NCBI RefSeq assembly: GCF_900182815.1
Contig: NZ_FXUA01000001.1
Location: 682,001 to 746,000 of the forward strand
Reading direction: 5' to 3'
Length of the DNA: 64,000 nucleotides
DNA from: Algoriphagus winogradskyi
GTDB lineage: Bacteria > Bacteroidota > Bacteroidia > Cytophagales > Cyclobacteriaceae
The notes below the pieces were generated by a model. That model saw only the letters and a program-made list of their open reading frames with translations. It was not told the origin of the DNA and did not search any database. The first letter of the stretch is position 1; every line of letters starts with the position of its first letter. Made by a program: the position numbers and the translations under genes. Positions 9,067-18,179 of the stretch are shown here, in pieces.

Positions 9067-9294
9067 TATAAATGTATTGTAAGATTGGAAAATTGAAACA
9101 TTGGAAAATTTGTAGTTGAAAAGTGATAAGTGGTAAAGTTTTAAATTCCTTTTCACATCTATAAGATGCTCTAGCTTCAGAAAAGGTTGCATGGACAGAT
9201 CTTATTCATTTCTCTTAATCATAAAATCTTGAATCTTAATTCTTGGCTCTTGACTCTAGATACTTGATACTTTGTACTTAGTGCTAAGTACTCA
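9067..9294 (-). repeat. Heptamer arrays between permease stop and DUF2807 start
   Basis: On the minus strand AAGnnnn heptamers start a few bases after the permease stop (about 9215-9294, near twelve units). Further on is an AACTTTACCACTTATCAC-type block (about 9118-9145). Last come TTTTCCAATGTTTCAA and TTTTCCAATCTTACAA just before the DUF2807 ATG. The order matches the spacers at 3152-3362 and 62554-62758. Confidence 0.75.
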
Positions 9295-11721
9295 TCACTC
9301 ACTTTTTATACTTTTCACTGGATCAGCCCAAGCAGCTTTTAATGATTGCGACATTACAGTGATGGCAGCTATTGCTCCAGCAATCAACCCCGCCCAGAAA
9401 AACACCGTCCAGCTGATTCCTATTGCGTAAGCAAAGTCTTCAAGCCAACTGGACATTCCGAACCAGGAAATGGGAATAGCAATAAGAAAACCTATCATTA
9501 CAAGTTTTAGGAAGTCTTTGCCAAGTAAAATCAGAATATTCCCGGTCTCAGCTCCCATTACTTTCCTTATACCTATCTCCCGTGTTCTTTGCTGTGTAGC
9601 AAAAGTTGTAAGTCCTAACAAACCTAAAATTGAGATTATAACCGCTAAGCCTGAGAAAAAGGTAAAAATGGTTTTCACCCGCTCTTCAGCTTCATATTGC
9701 CGATTGAATCCCTCGTCTACATAAAGTGGCTCGAAAGGGAAGTCAGGTCTCAAGGCAGCCCATTCTTCCTTGATGTAAGCCATAGTTTGCTCCTGATTCT
9801 CAGCAGCTATTTTCAAGCTTACCTGATTATTTCTATCCTGGGAAATCATAAATACTATAGGTACAATCGGCTGATGTAAAGATTCGAAATGAAAGTTTTT
9901 CATAACGCCAGTCACAAATCCACGTCTGTCACCATACAAGAATTTCTTGCCTATGGCTTCTTCTGGACTTGACCACCCAATTTCTCTGATTGCAGCCTCA
10001 TTGAGTACAAAAGCTTCCGTGGAATCACTCGCCAGATTGAAATTAAAGTCCCGCCCAGCTACTATTGGAATACCATAGGTATCCAAGAAATTATGTGCTA
10101 CATGTATATCTGCTATCCGGACATTGAGCTGAGTCATTTCTCCATTTATCTCCGCAGTGCTGCCTTGGTTATCCAAAAGCCTTCCAGAAGGGACTCTACT
10201 GGAAATACTCACCGATTTTATCCCCTCATGACGCTCTAGTCTATCTTTCAAAATAAGATAATTCTGCTGAATTGCAGGACTTGAAGGAAGTACCACTATA
10301 TCCTCTTTTTCAAAACCCAGATCCTTGCTTTGCATGAAATCCAGCTGGCGCACAACTACCAGTACTGCTACGATAAGCACTACGGAAATAGCAAATTGCC
10401 CAACCACCAACACTGAGCGGAATTGCTCATGACCTTTTCCAGCTTTGAAAGCTCCCTTAAGCACTTTGGCAGGGGAAAAACCTGAAAGAAACAAGGCTGG
10501 ATAGCTTCCGGAAATCACTCCTACCAAAATAACCAAACCGATTATTCCCAAAATATACTCCGGGTTTTGTAAGAAGTTTAAATTGAGGTCTTTATCTGTA
10601 AAATTGGAAAAGGTAGGTAAAAACAAGTACACCAAAATCAAGGCAAAAACCATTGAAATGATGGTAAGCATAAAGGACTCACCCATGAATTGTCTGATTA
10701 AACGGCTCTTGTCTGCCCCCATTACTTTACGCAACCCCACTTCCATGGATCTCATAGAAGATCGGGCTGTGGACAGATTCATAAAATTAATACAAGCAAT
10801 AAGGAGTATAAAAAGTGCAACTGCTAGATAAATATAGACATAATCAATGTTGCCATTTGGCTCCATCTCCGAGTCGAGATTAGAATACAGGTGAACGTCC
10901 GTCAGAGGCCACAGAAATAGCTTTGTTCCTTTAGACATCGGTACTCCAGATTGGGACTCCCCCATGTATTTATCTACCAAGTTTGGGAGTTTAGCTTCTA
11001 AGGATTTGTGATTGACACCTTCATTTAAAAGTAAATAAGTAGAGAAATTATTACTGCCGAAGTTACTCATGAAAGCATCCTGACCTCCATAGAAAGCCTC
11101 CACGGGAGCCATAGATGCTATGAAATCAGTATGAAAGTGTGAGTTATCGGGCATGTCCTGCATCAAGGCTCTTATTTGAAAAACAGCTTCCTGCCCTTCC
11201 AAATTTAGTATCAGATTTTTACCAATAGGATTTTCTTCTCCAAAGTACTTTTTGGACATAGACTCCGTGATCACTAGGCCATCTGAATTGGTAAGCGCCT
11301 CCTTAGCATCTCCTTCTAAGATGTTAAAAGAAAAAATATCAAATACTTCAGGATCTGCGAAAAAGAAATTATCCTCTTCGAAGGCCTTGTCTTCATATTT
11401 TACCAGAGGATCATAGTGAAAAAATCTACCCACTGCCGCTACTTCATCACCATAGTCAGCTTGGATCAAAGGACCAAATGGGGGAGCTGCATGTCCAAGA
11501 TGCAAACTAAATTCTCCATCTGGATTGAACCAAGCTCTCGAAACTCTAAAGATCCGATCAGCATTTGCATGGTATCTATCATAACTCAATTCATGCTGAA
11601 CAAACAAAAAAATCAAAATACTCACAGCCATTCCTACAGCCAAACCAAACACATTGATAAACATGTAAAGTGGGTTTTTTCGAGTGTTTCTGAGGAGTAT
11701 TTTAAAGTAGTTTTTTAGCAT
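9295..11721 (-). CDS. ABC transporter permease, double FtsX/MacB-PCD type
   Basis: 808 residues with the same plan as the other permeases: MLKNYFKILLRNTRKNP start, helix at about 20-42, periplasmic core, FtsX block, second core and second FtsX block. Coupling motifs are MEVGLRKVMGA at 326-336 and REIGIRKVMGA from about 714. The tail is SIKSE. It sits between two DUF2807 genes on the same strand, which suggests the permease and the beta-helix proteins act together in envelope maintenance or export. That is an inference. No ATPase gene is nearby. The family is known to work as homo- or heterodimers with a MacB/LolD-like ATPase. Confidence 0.92.
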   Translation of the reverse strand: MLKNYFKILLRNTRKNPLYMFINVFGLAVGMAVSILIFLFVQHELSYDRYHANADRIFRVSRAWFNPDGEFSLHLGHAAPPFGPLIQADYGDEVAAVGRFFHYDPLVKYEDKAFEEDNFFFADPEVFDIFSFNILEGDAKEALTNSDGLVITESMSKKYFGEENPIGKNLILNLEGQEAVFQIRALMQDMPDNSHFHTDFIASMAPVEAFYGGQDAFMSNFGSNNFSTYLLLNEGVNHKSLEAKLPNLVDKYMGESQSGVPMSKGTKLFLWPLTDVHLYSNLDSEMEPNGNIDYVYIYLAVALFILLIACINFMNLSTARSSMRSMEVGLRKVMGADKSRLIRQFMGESFMLTIISMVFALILVYLFLPTFSNFTDKDLNLNFLQNPEYILGIIGLVILVGVISGSYPALFLSGFSPAKVLKGAFKAGKGHEQFRSVLVVGQFAISVVLIVAVLVVVRQLDFMQSKDLGFEKEDIVVLPSSPAIQQNYLILKDRLERHEGIKSVSISSRVPSGRLLDNQGSTAEINGEMTQLNVRIADIHVAHNFLDTYGIPIVAGRDFNFNLASDSTEAFVLNEAAIREIGWSSPEEAIGKKFLYGDRRGFVTGVMKNFHFESLHQPIVPIVFMISQDRNNQVSLKIAAENQEQTMAYIKEEWAALRPDFPFEPLYVDEGFNRQYEAEERVKTIFTFFSGLAVIISILGLLGLTTFATQQRTREIGIRKVMGAETGNILILLGKDFLKLVMIGFLIAIPISWFGMSSWLEDFAYAIGISWTVFFWAGLIAGAIAAITVMSQSLKAAWADPVKSIKSE

Positions 11722-11863
11722 GATTGTACGTGATTGGAAAATTGTAAGATCCGTATCGGGAACAGTAGTTAATTTGAAAAGTCTTCCGTATCTACTCTTG
11801 ATTCTTGGCTCTAGACTCTTATTTCTAGATACTTGATCCTCTTTACTTGCAACTTTTTTCTGC
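11722..11863 (-). repeat. Heptamer array between DUF2807 stop and permease start
   Basis: On the minus strand AAGnnnn and TAGnnnn heptamers run from the DUF2807 stop for about 75 bp (11785-11863). A shortened CAATTTTCCAATCAC block precedes the permease ATG (11722-11745). The middle block found in longer spacers is missing. Confidence 0.7.
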
Positions 11864-12553
11864 TTACTTCTTAATCACCTTTGTAGAGCCTAAGTTACCC
11901 TTGCTAATATCCGTGGGATTTCCGCGGTAATACACATTTCCTGAACCGATAGAACCTACAGTAAGATCTCCATCTACACCTATATGTACATCTCCAGAAC
12001 CTGTTTTGCCTATTTTCACATCACCGGCCATCAGGTCAATACCTTTGAAATCCCCAGAACCTACCTGGCCTATATTGACATCACCGGCTTTTCCACTTGC
12101 AATGGAAACAGTACCTGACCCACTCATACCTATATTTAAATCGTCAGTTTCAAGAAATTCCAATGATATCGTTCCAGAACCTGCTTGGCCTATTCCGAAT
12201 TCTTTAGAATACACATCAGATCGAACCATGATATTTCCTGAGCCAGCCAATCCCAAACTTTCTAGTTTCTTGATGGTAACATAAACTGTAAAGTCTCTAT
12301 TGTCATCATCATCGTCTTTGAGCTCAATCTCAAGTTTCCCGTCTTCCACTTCAGTAATTACCTCGCTCAAATCAAACCCTTTTGAAACTAGCTTGACTTG
12401 ATCTATATCACCAATAGTTATGATTACATCCCATGAACCTTCGGAACTTACACCCGTAAATTTCCCTGGAGTTCGAATTTCAGTCTGTGCCTGAGCAGTT
12501 GTGCCCATTAAAAATAACAAAAGAACAAGTGCGGAAATTTTAGAGAAAGTCAT
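11864..12553 (-). CDS. Secreted DUF2807 (head GIN domain) protein
   Basis: 229 residues with a signal peptide (MTFSKISALVLLLFLMGTTAQAQ). After TEIRTPGKFTGVSSEGSWDV, a stretch it shares in form with the 8371-9066 protein, come repeated GSGxI/SGSGT/GSGDF turns typical of a DUF2807 beta-helix. An acidic patch KDDDDDNRD lies near residues 95-105. The protein heads a minus-strand set of DUF2807, permease and DUF2807. Palindromes and a possible sigma-54 box lie upstream. It is divergent from the histidine kinase at 12903. Location periplasmic or surface. Molecular role unknown. Confidence 0.85.
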   Translation of the reverse strand: MTFSKISALVLLLFLMGTTAQAQTEIRTPGKFTGVSSEGSWDVIITIGDIDQVKLVSKGFDLSEVITEVEDGKLEIELKDDDDDNRDFTVYVTIKKLESLGLAGSGNIMVRSDVYSKEFGIGQAGSGTISLEFLETDDLNIGMSGSGTVSIASGKAGDVNIGQVGSGDFKGIDLMAGDVKIGKTGSGDVHIGVDGDLTVGSIGSGNVYYRGNPTDISKGNLGSTKVIKK

Positions 12554-12589
12554 AGCGATATATTTTAATTCGTGTGTGACTTCTACTTT

Positions 12590-12604
12590 TCAGAGATTGT
12601 GCCA
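12590..12604 (-). promoter_or_regulatory. Possible sigma-54 promoter for the DUF2807 gene
   Basis: On the minus strand TGGCAC-AATCT-CTGA matches the -24 half of the sigma-54 consensus (TGGCAC-N5-TTGC) exactly. It keeps only TG of the -12 half. The implied start would leave a leader of about 25 nt before the ATG at 12553. The imperfect -12 half keeps confidence low. Confidence 0.35.
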
Positions 12605-12655
12605 ATGAGAAAACCTACCTCATATGCCAATAAACAATGTTTCTGCACAATCTTC

Positions 12656-12691
12656 TGTCCGAAGCAATACCATTTTGTTCGGAAGCGAACG
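12656..12691. promoter_or_regulatory. TGTCCG half-site and TGTTCG-N4-CGAACG palindrome
   Basis: TGTCCG at 12656-12661 and TGTTCG-GAAG-CGAACG at 12676-12691 begin 20 bp apart, about two helix turns. They lie 103-138 bp upstream of the DUF2807 start on the minus strand. The half-site and the 4-bp spacing resemble the palindromes at 4414-4439, at a similar distance from their gene. This points to one shared activator, not identified here. Confidence 0.4.
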
Positions 12692-12902
12692 ATAAATGCA
12701 AATAAAAAAGAATAACTGCTGTAGCAATCTTAGTAACAACGCAGTAAAAGGAATTCCCATTGACAAGTAAAAATTAATAGCTCTGGGTAGGAAAATTTTG
12801 CAATAGTTAAAATCACCAGTTTGATTTTCAGGCATTCAGATGCATCTTTACCTAATACTCCTTTTTATCACCTAAGGATAAAAGCCCACGTCAATCGCCT
12901 AT

Positions 12903-14840
12903 ATGCTTACTCACTTACTGGTTTGGATGGTTCTATTGATCCCATCTATGCAACAATCACAGACCGATAGTCTTAAGTCGGTTGTAAAGCAGACAGACAA
13001 TGATTCCATCAAAGCGTCCGGATTTTACAATCTGAGTAGAATCTATTATCCCTACGACCAAGATTCAGCTATTCTATTTGCTACCTCCGCCAAGGAGATT
13101 TCAAATGCTAAGAATTTCAAAAAGTTGGAGGCAAATGCCCTCAATATTATTGGGGTTTCCTTTCTGATCAAAGCTGAATATGAAAAAGCACTAAGTACAC
13201 ATTTTGAAGCTTTAGGGATCCGCGAAACTCTGCAGGATACGGTCGGAATGATAGAATCAACGATGAACCTAGGCAATATCTATTACAGACTCGGCGAACC
13301 GGAAAAAGCAGTAGCTCAATACCATGAAGCACTGGCGCTGGCACAGCAAATCAACCATGAACGAGCCATGAGTTTGCTCTATAACAATCTGGGAAGTTTT
13401 TATAGAGATCGCTGGTTGGCTTTTAAGGATGAGAATGACTTTAATCAGGCCAAAGATTTTTTACAAAAGTCCCTGGACATAAAAGAAAAACTTCAGGACA
13501 ATCGAGGTATCATCAATACGCTCGGCCAGCTTGGTGAGCTATATTACGAATCAGGTGAAAAGATCAAAGGCATAGAAATGGTGGAAAAATCCTTGGAATA
13601 TTCTGAGGAACTGAACGACACCGAAGGTAGGCTTTCATCACTGGGGACGCTTTCCGATTACTATCGGGATGAACAGGACATCAGCAAATCTCTACCTTAT
13701 GCAAAGGAGGCTTACGAACTGGCAGAAAGCACTGATTCCTACTATCATATTGCCATCGCAGCAAGCAGAATGGCTAATTTGTCCGCTTTAAATAAAGATT
13801 TTGAAAATGCTTACCAATACCTACTCGTTCATAGAGCCAGTAACGACTCAGTATTCAACGCATCAAGACAAAAAATTCGCGACGAATTGGAAATCCAATA
13901 TGAGAGTGAAAAGAAGGAGTTGGAAAACCAGAAGTTGACTCAGGATCAAGCACTCGCAGAACTCTCCCTCACTCGTAAAAATGAACTGCTTTGGATTTTC
14001 ATTTCAGTTGGACTGCTATTGCTCGCTCTCGCGTGGCATCAACGCAAAATCAACCAAAAACTACGGATAGCGCATCGTAAGTTGGAAGAAACCAACCAAA
14101 AAGTACAGAACCAAAACAAAAAAATTCAGGAACAGGCAGCGGAACTCAAGAACTCCAACCGAGAGCTCAAAAAAGCAAACAAATTTCGCGAAAAGCTTTT
14201 TTCTATCATTTCCCATGACCTGCGTACCCCCTTTGCCTCGCTTAATAATTCGCTGGATCTCTGGCAAGAGGGCGAGCTCAGTATGAATGAGATGAATTAC
14301 ATCCTTTCCAATATCGCCTCTAATACGCGATCAGCCTCTATCCTACTTTCGAACTTACTTACCTGGGCCAGAACTCAGATAAGCTCCGAGCAGGTAGAAA
14401 AAACCGAAGTTTCTCCCGCAGAGCTCATTTCCGAAAACCAACAGCTATTCGCCAAGCAATTAGATCAAAAAGAACTCACCCTCCATAACAATATCCCTGC
14501 AGGAGTATCCCTGCATACAGATCGGGATAGGTTACGATTTATCCTTCGAAACATTATTTCTAATGCTCTCAAATTCACACCTGCTGGTGGAGAAATCACT
14601 GCATCCCTTGATCCAGATTGCCCTTCAGCTATCCTAATCAAGGATAGTGGCATTGGAATGAGCCAAGCCCAGATCGACACCTTGTTTAACAAGAAACAGT
14701 ACTCTTCTACGGGAACCAACGGGGAACAGGGTACTGGAATTGGATTGATGCTGTGCAAAGATTTTGCTGACAGTATAGGCGCAAAAATTACCGTCAGTAG
14801 TCAAGCGGGACGTAGCACAACTTTTAGAGTCGAGATTTGA
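12903..14840 (+). CDS. TPR-containing sensor histidine kinase
   Basis: 645 residues. An N-terminal signal or helix is followed by about five or six tetratricopeptide repeats (about 40-320), a coiled coil and one membrane helix (LLWIFISVGLLLLALAW, about 361-378). A long coiled coil and the kinase core follow. The H-box FSIISHDLRTPF places the phospho-accepting histidine at about 438. The N-box is LRNIISNALKFTP, the G1 box KDSGIGMS and the G2 box GTGIGLMLCKDF. TPRs should lie in the periplasm and sense a protein or peptide. There is no receiver domain and no response regulator next door, so its partner is elsewhere. It diverges from the DUF2807 cluster, which may or may not be its target. Confidence 0.9.
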   Translation: MLTHLLVWMVLLIPSMQQSQTDSLKSVVKQTDNDSIKASGFYNLSRIYYPYDQDSAILFATSAKEISNAKNFKKLEANALNIIGVSFLIKAEYEKALSTHFEALGIRETLQDTVGMIESTMNLGNIYYRLGEPEKAVAQYHEALALAQQINHERAMSLLYNNLGSFYRDRWLAFKDENDFNQAKDFLQKSLDIKEKLQDNRGIINTLGQLGELYYESGEKIKGIEMVEKSLEYSEELNDTEGRLSSLGTLSDYYRDEQDISKSLPYAKEAYELAESTDSYYHIAIAASRMANLSALNKDFENAYQYLLVHRASNDSVFNASRQKIRDELEIQYESEKKELENQKLTQDQALAELSLTRKNELLWIFISVGLLLLALAWHQRKINQKLRIAHRKLEETNQKVQNQNKKIQEQAAELKNSNRELKKANKFREKLFSIISHDLRTPFASLNNSLDLWQEGELSMNEMNYILSNIASNTRSASILLSNLLTWARTQISSEQVEKTEVSPAELISENQQLFAKQLDQKELTLHNNIPAGVSLHTDRDRLRFILRNIISNALKFTPAGGEITASLDPDCPSAILIKDSGIGMSQAQIDTLFNKKQYSSTGTNGEQGTGIGLMLCKDFADSIGAKITVSSQAGRSTTFRVEI

Positions 14841-15056
14841 AGGCATCTTACCTAATCTAATTCAAACTTGGGATAAAAGCCTAATACCAAGATTTACACT
14901 CCGAAGTGACTTTCCGAAATCAGGATACTAACTAAGCCCGGGCATCGGAAATTCACCTAAGGCAATTCTTTTCAGCAGAATTGTTGAAAAATATTTTTAT
15001 TTAAGTAATTTCAACTTAATGTAAATTATTTAATAAGTACACTAAATCACCTTTCC

Positions 15057-16271
15057 TTGAAAACTGCTGTATTTCCCATTTTCCTTATTTTGACAGGCAT
15101 CCTAGGTTGCTCTACTCCAACTGATAACTCTTCCGGGGAGTCAAAAGAATCTCAGTTACTCACCCCAGAACCAGTAATCATGGCCTATTATGTGGCAGAG
15201 CGAGATTACCAGCCAGAGAAAATTCCAGTAGAAAAACTCACCCATATCATATACTCCTTTACAAATGTTATTGACGGAGAAATGAAATTCCGAAATGAAG
15301 AAGTAGCAGGTCCAAAGATTGAAGCCTTGGTGAAGCAAAAAGAGCGTAATCCTGATTTGAAGGTAATGATTGCCTGTGGGGGCTGGGGAGCAGATGGTTT
15401 TTCAGATATGGCATTGACAGAAGAAAGCAGAGCAAAATTCATCAAAAGTGCTTCTGAATTCATTACCAAATACAAGCTTGATGGCATGGACATGGATTGG
15501 GAATATCCGGGGATATCCGGAGCTGGTACCATGGCTCGTCCGGAAGACACGGAAAATTTCACAGCTCTGATGAAGGGCCTAAGAGAAATGCTGGATGAAT
15601 TTGACTCTCCAAAAGTCCTGACCTTTGCCTCAGCAGGCTGGAAACGATACTACGATTATGTTGATATGGACGAGGTGATGAAGTATGCCGACTATACCAA
15701 TGTGATGACTTATGATCAAGTTTCAGGGGTCTCCATTTACACAGGTCATCATACCCCACTTGGCGATGTGAAGAATGCTGATACAGAAGGCACCCCCTTC
15801 CAAGCCCATTTAGATAGCCTTTATGCGAATGGTGAAAATCTTGATTCAGATCCACGTTCCTCTGAAAAAATTGTAGACTTCCTAATAAAAGAAGGTGTAG
15901 ATCCAAAACAGATCGTCATAGGAGGCGCCTTTTACGGGAGAGTTTGGAAGGGAGTTCCACCTGTAAACAATGGCCTATACCAGTTGAGCAGTGGCTTGCA
16001 TATTGGCTGGATGGCGTATCATCAGATTCGAGCCAAATACGAACAGGACAGCAATTTCACAAGATATTGGGATGAAAAAGCTGAAGCACCTTATATGTAT
16101 AATGCTTCCGACAGCCTGTTTGTATCCTATGACGACACCGTTTCTGTGGCACTAAAAACAAGGCACACCATGGAGAAAGGTTTGGGAGGCATCATGTTCT
16201 GGGAATTGGGAAATGACACCAAAGAAGAAGGAAGTTTGCTAGATGCTATTTATAAGGCAGCAAAGGAATAA
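15057..16271 (+). CDS. Glycoside hydrolase family 18 (chitinase-like) lipoprotein
   Basis: 404 residues. Translation most likely starts at the TTG at 15057. It begins an ideal lipoprotein signal (MKTAVFPIFLILTGILGC, lipobox Cys18), and no in-frame ATG lies at the N-terminus. The catalytic GH18 motif DGMDMDWE is at 142-149, with Glu149 as acid/base and Asp145/Asp147 assisting. Other family features are IIYSFTN, IACGGWG, the MTYD segment and a C-terminal GIMFWELGND. It should cleave beta-1,4-linked N-acetylglucosamine polymers such as chitin at the cell surface. It appears to be a single gene with its own promoter in the 14841-15056 gap. Confidence 0.92.
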   Translation: MKTAVFPIFLILTGILGCSTPTDNSSGESKESQLLTPEPVIMAYYVAERDYQPEKIPVEKLTHIIYSFTNVIDGEMKFRNEEVAGPKIEALVKQKERNPDLKVMIACGGWGADGFSDMALTEESRAKFIKSASEFITKYKLDGMDMDWEYPGISGAGTMARPEDTENFTALMKGLREMLDEFDSPKVLTFASAGWKRYYDYVDMDEVMKYADYTNVMTYDQVSGVSIYTGHHTPLGDVKNADTEGTPFQAHLDSLYANGENLDSDPRSSEKIVDFLIKEGVDPKQIVIGGAFYGRVWKGVPPVNNGLYQLSSGLHIGWMAYHQIRAKYEQDSNFTRYWDEKAEAPYMYNASDSLFVSYDDTVSVALKTRHTMEKGLGGIMFWELGNDTKEEGSLLDAIYKAAKE

Positions 16272-16423
16272 GTTTTTAAATCTTCTTGGTTCGTCTTACT
16301 ACGTTCATGATTCAATATTAGAATTGATTAACACGGCCGTATAAGTATTATGGGTTTTGAAAGATCTCGTAATTCGTACTTCTTAAATCAAATTTCTTTC
16401 ATCTCGCTTCCAAGCAAATTTCT

Positions 16424-16431
16424 TACCTTTG
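16424..16431 (+). promoter_or_regulatory. Bacteroidota-type -7 box (TAnnTTTG) for purH
   Basis: TACCTTTG is an exact match to the -7 element known for Bacteroidota vegetative promoters. It lies 36 bp before the purH ATG. A matching -33 TTTG at the usual distance was not found, so this rests on the -7 box and position. Confidence 0.5.
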
Positions 16432-16466
16432 CACCTTGCTAAGTTTTCAAATCAACCCATTTCCAA

Positions 16467-17993
16467 ATGGCTACAAAAAAAATAAAATCTGCCCTTATTT
16501 CTGTCTTCTATAAAGACAACCTCGAACCTATCATCGCCCTATTGAAAAAACATGATGTCACCATTTATTCAACCGGTGGCACTCAGAAGTTTATCGAGGA
16601 TCAAGGTGCGGAAGTTATACCAGTAGAAGAGTTGACTAGCTATCCTTCCATTTTCGGTGGAAGAGTAAAAACCCTCCATCCGAAGATTTTTGGAGGTATT
16701 CTTTACAGAAGAGATAATGAAGGAGATCTTTCCCAAGCTTCAGAATATGACATCCCTGCTATTGATTTAGTCATTGTGGATTTATACCCTTTTGAGGAAA
16801 CTGTAGCTTCCGGAGCTTCTGAAGCAGATATTATTGAGAAAATCGACATAGGAGGAATTTCCTTGATCCGTGCTGCTGCCAAAAATTTCAAGGACGTTAC
16901 GATCATTGCTTCTAAAGATCAATATACAGAACTGGAAGGAAGATTAACGGAACAAGATGGAGCTACTACCCTAGCTGACCGTCGTTATTTCGCAGCTCAG
17001 GCATTCCAGGTGTCTTCCAACTACGACACCCATATTTTCAATTACTTCAACCAAACTGAAAACATTCCAGCGCTGAAAGTATCTGAAACTAAAGCAAAAG
17101 CGCTTCGCTACGGAGAAAACCCACATCAGAATGCCCATTTCTATGGAGATATGGAAGCACTTTTCGATCAGTTGAACGGAAAAGAACTTTCTTACAACAA
17201 CTTAGTAGATGTGGATGCAGCAGTTAATTTGATCGCAGAATTCAAAGGGGAAACAGCTTTTGCAATTTTGAAACATACTAATGCCTGCGGAGTTGCTTTG
17301 GCACCAACTGTGAAAGAAGCATATCAGAAAGCTTTTGCGGCTGACACTACTTCTGCTTTCGGCGGTGTTTTGATTACAAATCAAACAGTAGATAAGGATG
17401 CAGCAGAAGAAATGCATTCCTTATTCTTCGAAGTCTTGATTGCTCCAGATTTCACAGATGAAGCGCTGGAAGTATTGACCGGCAAGAAAAATAGAATTTT
17501 GCTTAAGCAGAAAATGGATCTTCCTGGTACTAAAATGATCAAAACGCTTCTTAACGGCGTGATCGAGCAGGATAAAGATTTGGCAACTGAAACAAAAGCT
17601 GATTTCACGGTGGCTACCAAAAAAGCTCCAACAGAAGCTGAGCAAAACGCCTTAGTATTCGCAGCAAAAATCTGTAAGCATACCAAATCAAATACGATCA
17701 TCCTTTCTAACAGTGATCAATTGTTCTCAAGCGGTGTGGGTCAAACTTCCAGAGTTGATGCCTTACTTCAGGCAATTGACAAGGCAAAAGCATTTGGCTT
17801 TGACCTGAATGGCGCAGTGATGGCATCTGATGCCTTCTTCCCATTCCCAGACTGTGTGGAGATCGCTGGAAAAGCTGGAATTACAGCGGTGGTTCAGCCT
17901 GGCGGATCTATTAAAGATCAATTGAGCATCGATTATTGTGACGAAAATGGCATCGCAATGGTGATGACCGGAGTGAGACACTTTAAGCATTAA
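16467..17993 (+). CDS. purH: Bifunctional AICAR formyltransferase/IMP cyclohydrolase
   Basis: 508 residues, the usual length. The N-terminal IMP cyclohydrolase (MGS-like) part starts KSALISVFYKDN with STGGTQKFIED. It carries GGRVKTLHPKIFGGIL near residues 60-77. The C-terminal transformylase part has LRYGENPHQNA and the catalytic KHTNACGVA motif, and ends with QPGGSIKDQ and VMTGVRHFKH. It catalyses the last two steps of purine synthesis, AICAR to FAICAR to IMP, in the cytosol. It is a single gene with a TAnnTTTG box in front and a terminator behind. Confidence 0.97.
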   Translation: MATKKIKSALISVFYKDNLEPIIALLKKHDVTIYSTGGTQKFIEDQGAEVIPVEELTSYPSIFGGRVKTLHPKIFGGILYRRDNEGDLSQASEYDIPAIDLVIVDLYPFEETVASGASEADIIEKIDIGGISLIRAAAKNFKDVTIIASKDQYTELEGRLTEQDGATTLADRRYFAAQAFQVSSNYDTHIFNYFNQTENIPALKVSETKAKALRYGENPHQNAHFYGDMEALFDQLNGKELSYNNLVDVDAAVNLIAEFKGETAFAILKHTNACGVALAPTVKEAYQKAFAADTTSAFGGVLITNQTVDKDAAEEMHSLFFEVLIAPDFTDEALEVLTGKKNRILLKQKMDLPGTKMIKTLLNGVIEQDKDLATETKADFTVATKKAPTEAEQNALVFAAKICKHTKSNTIILSNSDQLFSSGVGQTSRVDALLQAIDKAKAFGFDLNGAVMASDAFFPFPDCVEIAGKAGITAVVQPGGSIKDQLSIDYCDENGIAMVMTGVRHFKH

Positions 17994-17995
17994 AA

Positions 17996-18026
17996 AAGTA
18001 GCAAGTAGCAAGACATAAGTATCAAG
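17996..18026 (+). repeat. Short AAGnnnn heptamer array after purH stop
   Basis: About four heptamers (AAGTAGC, AAGTAGC, AAGACAT, AAGTATC) start 2-3 nt after the purH stop on the coding strand. This is the only plus-strand case, and it follows a plus-strand gene, so array strand tracks gene strand. Confidence 0.7.
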
Positions 18027-18060
18027 ACCTTCTGAGATTAAGTTTTCAGAAGGTTTTTTT
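18027..18060 (+). terminator. Rho-independent terminator of purH
   Basis: ACCTTCTGA (18027-18035) pairs with TCAGAAGGT (18046-18054) across a 10-nt loop. A run of seven T, whose first base closes the stem, follows at once (18054-18060). Confidence 0.85.
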
Positions 18061-18179
18061 GTATTGCTTAAGCCTTAAAATCAAAAACTTAGTGAGTCTT
18101 GGTTTTAGTGAGAATTTATAAAACCTCTATGTTTTGATTTAAGTTTGATATGTAATTTGTACTATCTAATCGAACTACT

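Larger units (their letters stand above)
12554..12902. other. Divergent intergenic region with regulatory elements
   Basis: This 349-bp gap lies between the minus-strand DUF2807 gene and the plus-strand kinase. It holds the candidate sigma-54 box at 12590-12604 and the TGTCCG/TGTTCG sites at 12656-12691. No gene is supported inside it. A minus-strand open frame at 12620-12835 shows no family features. Confidence 0.6.

Noticed and set aside
9067..9192. Extension of the DUF2807 gene upstream to 9192
   Set aside because: The added residues come from heptamer repeat DNA and would bury the signal peptide that begins at 9066.
12620..12835. Minus-strand open frame of 71 codons between the DUF2807 gene and the histidine kinase
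   Set aside because: No domain or signal features; it overlaps the likely control region with TGTCCG sites.
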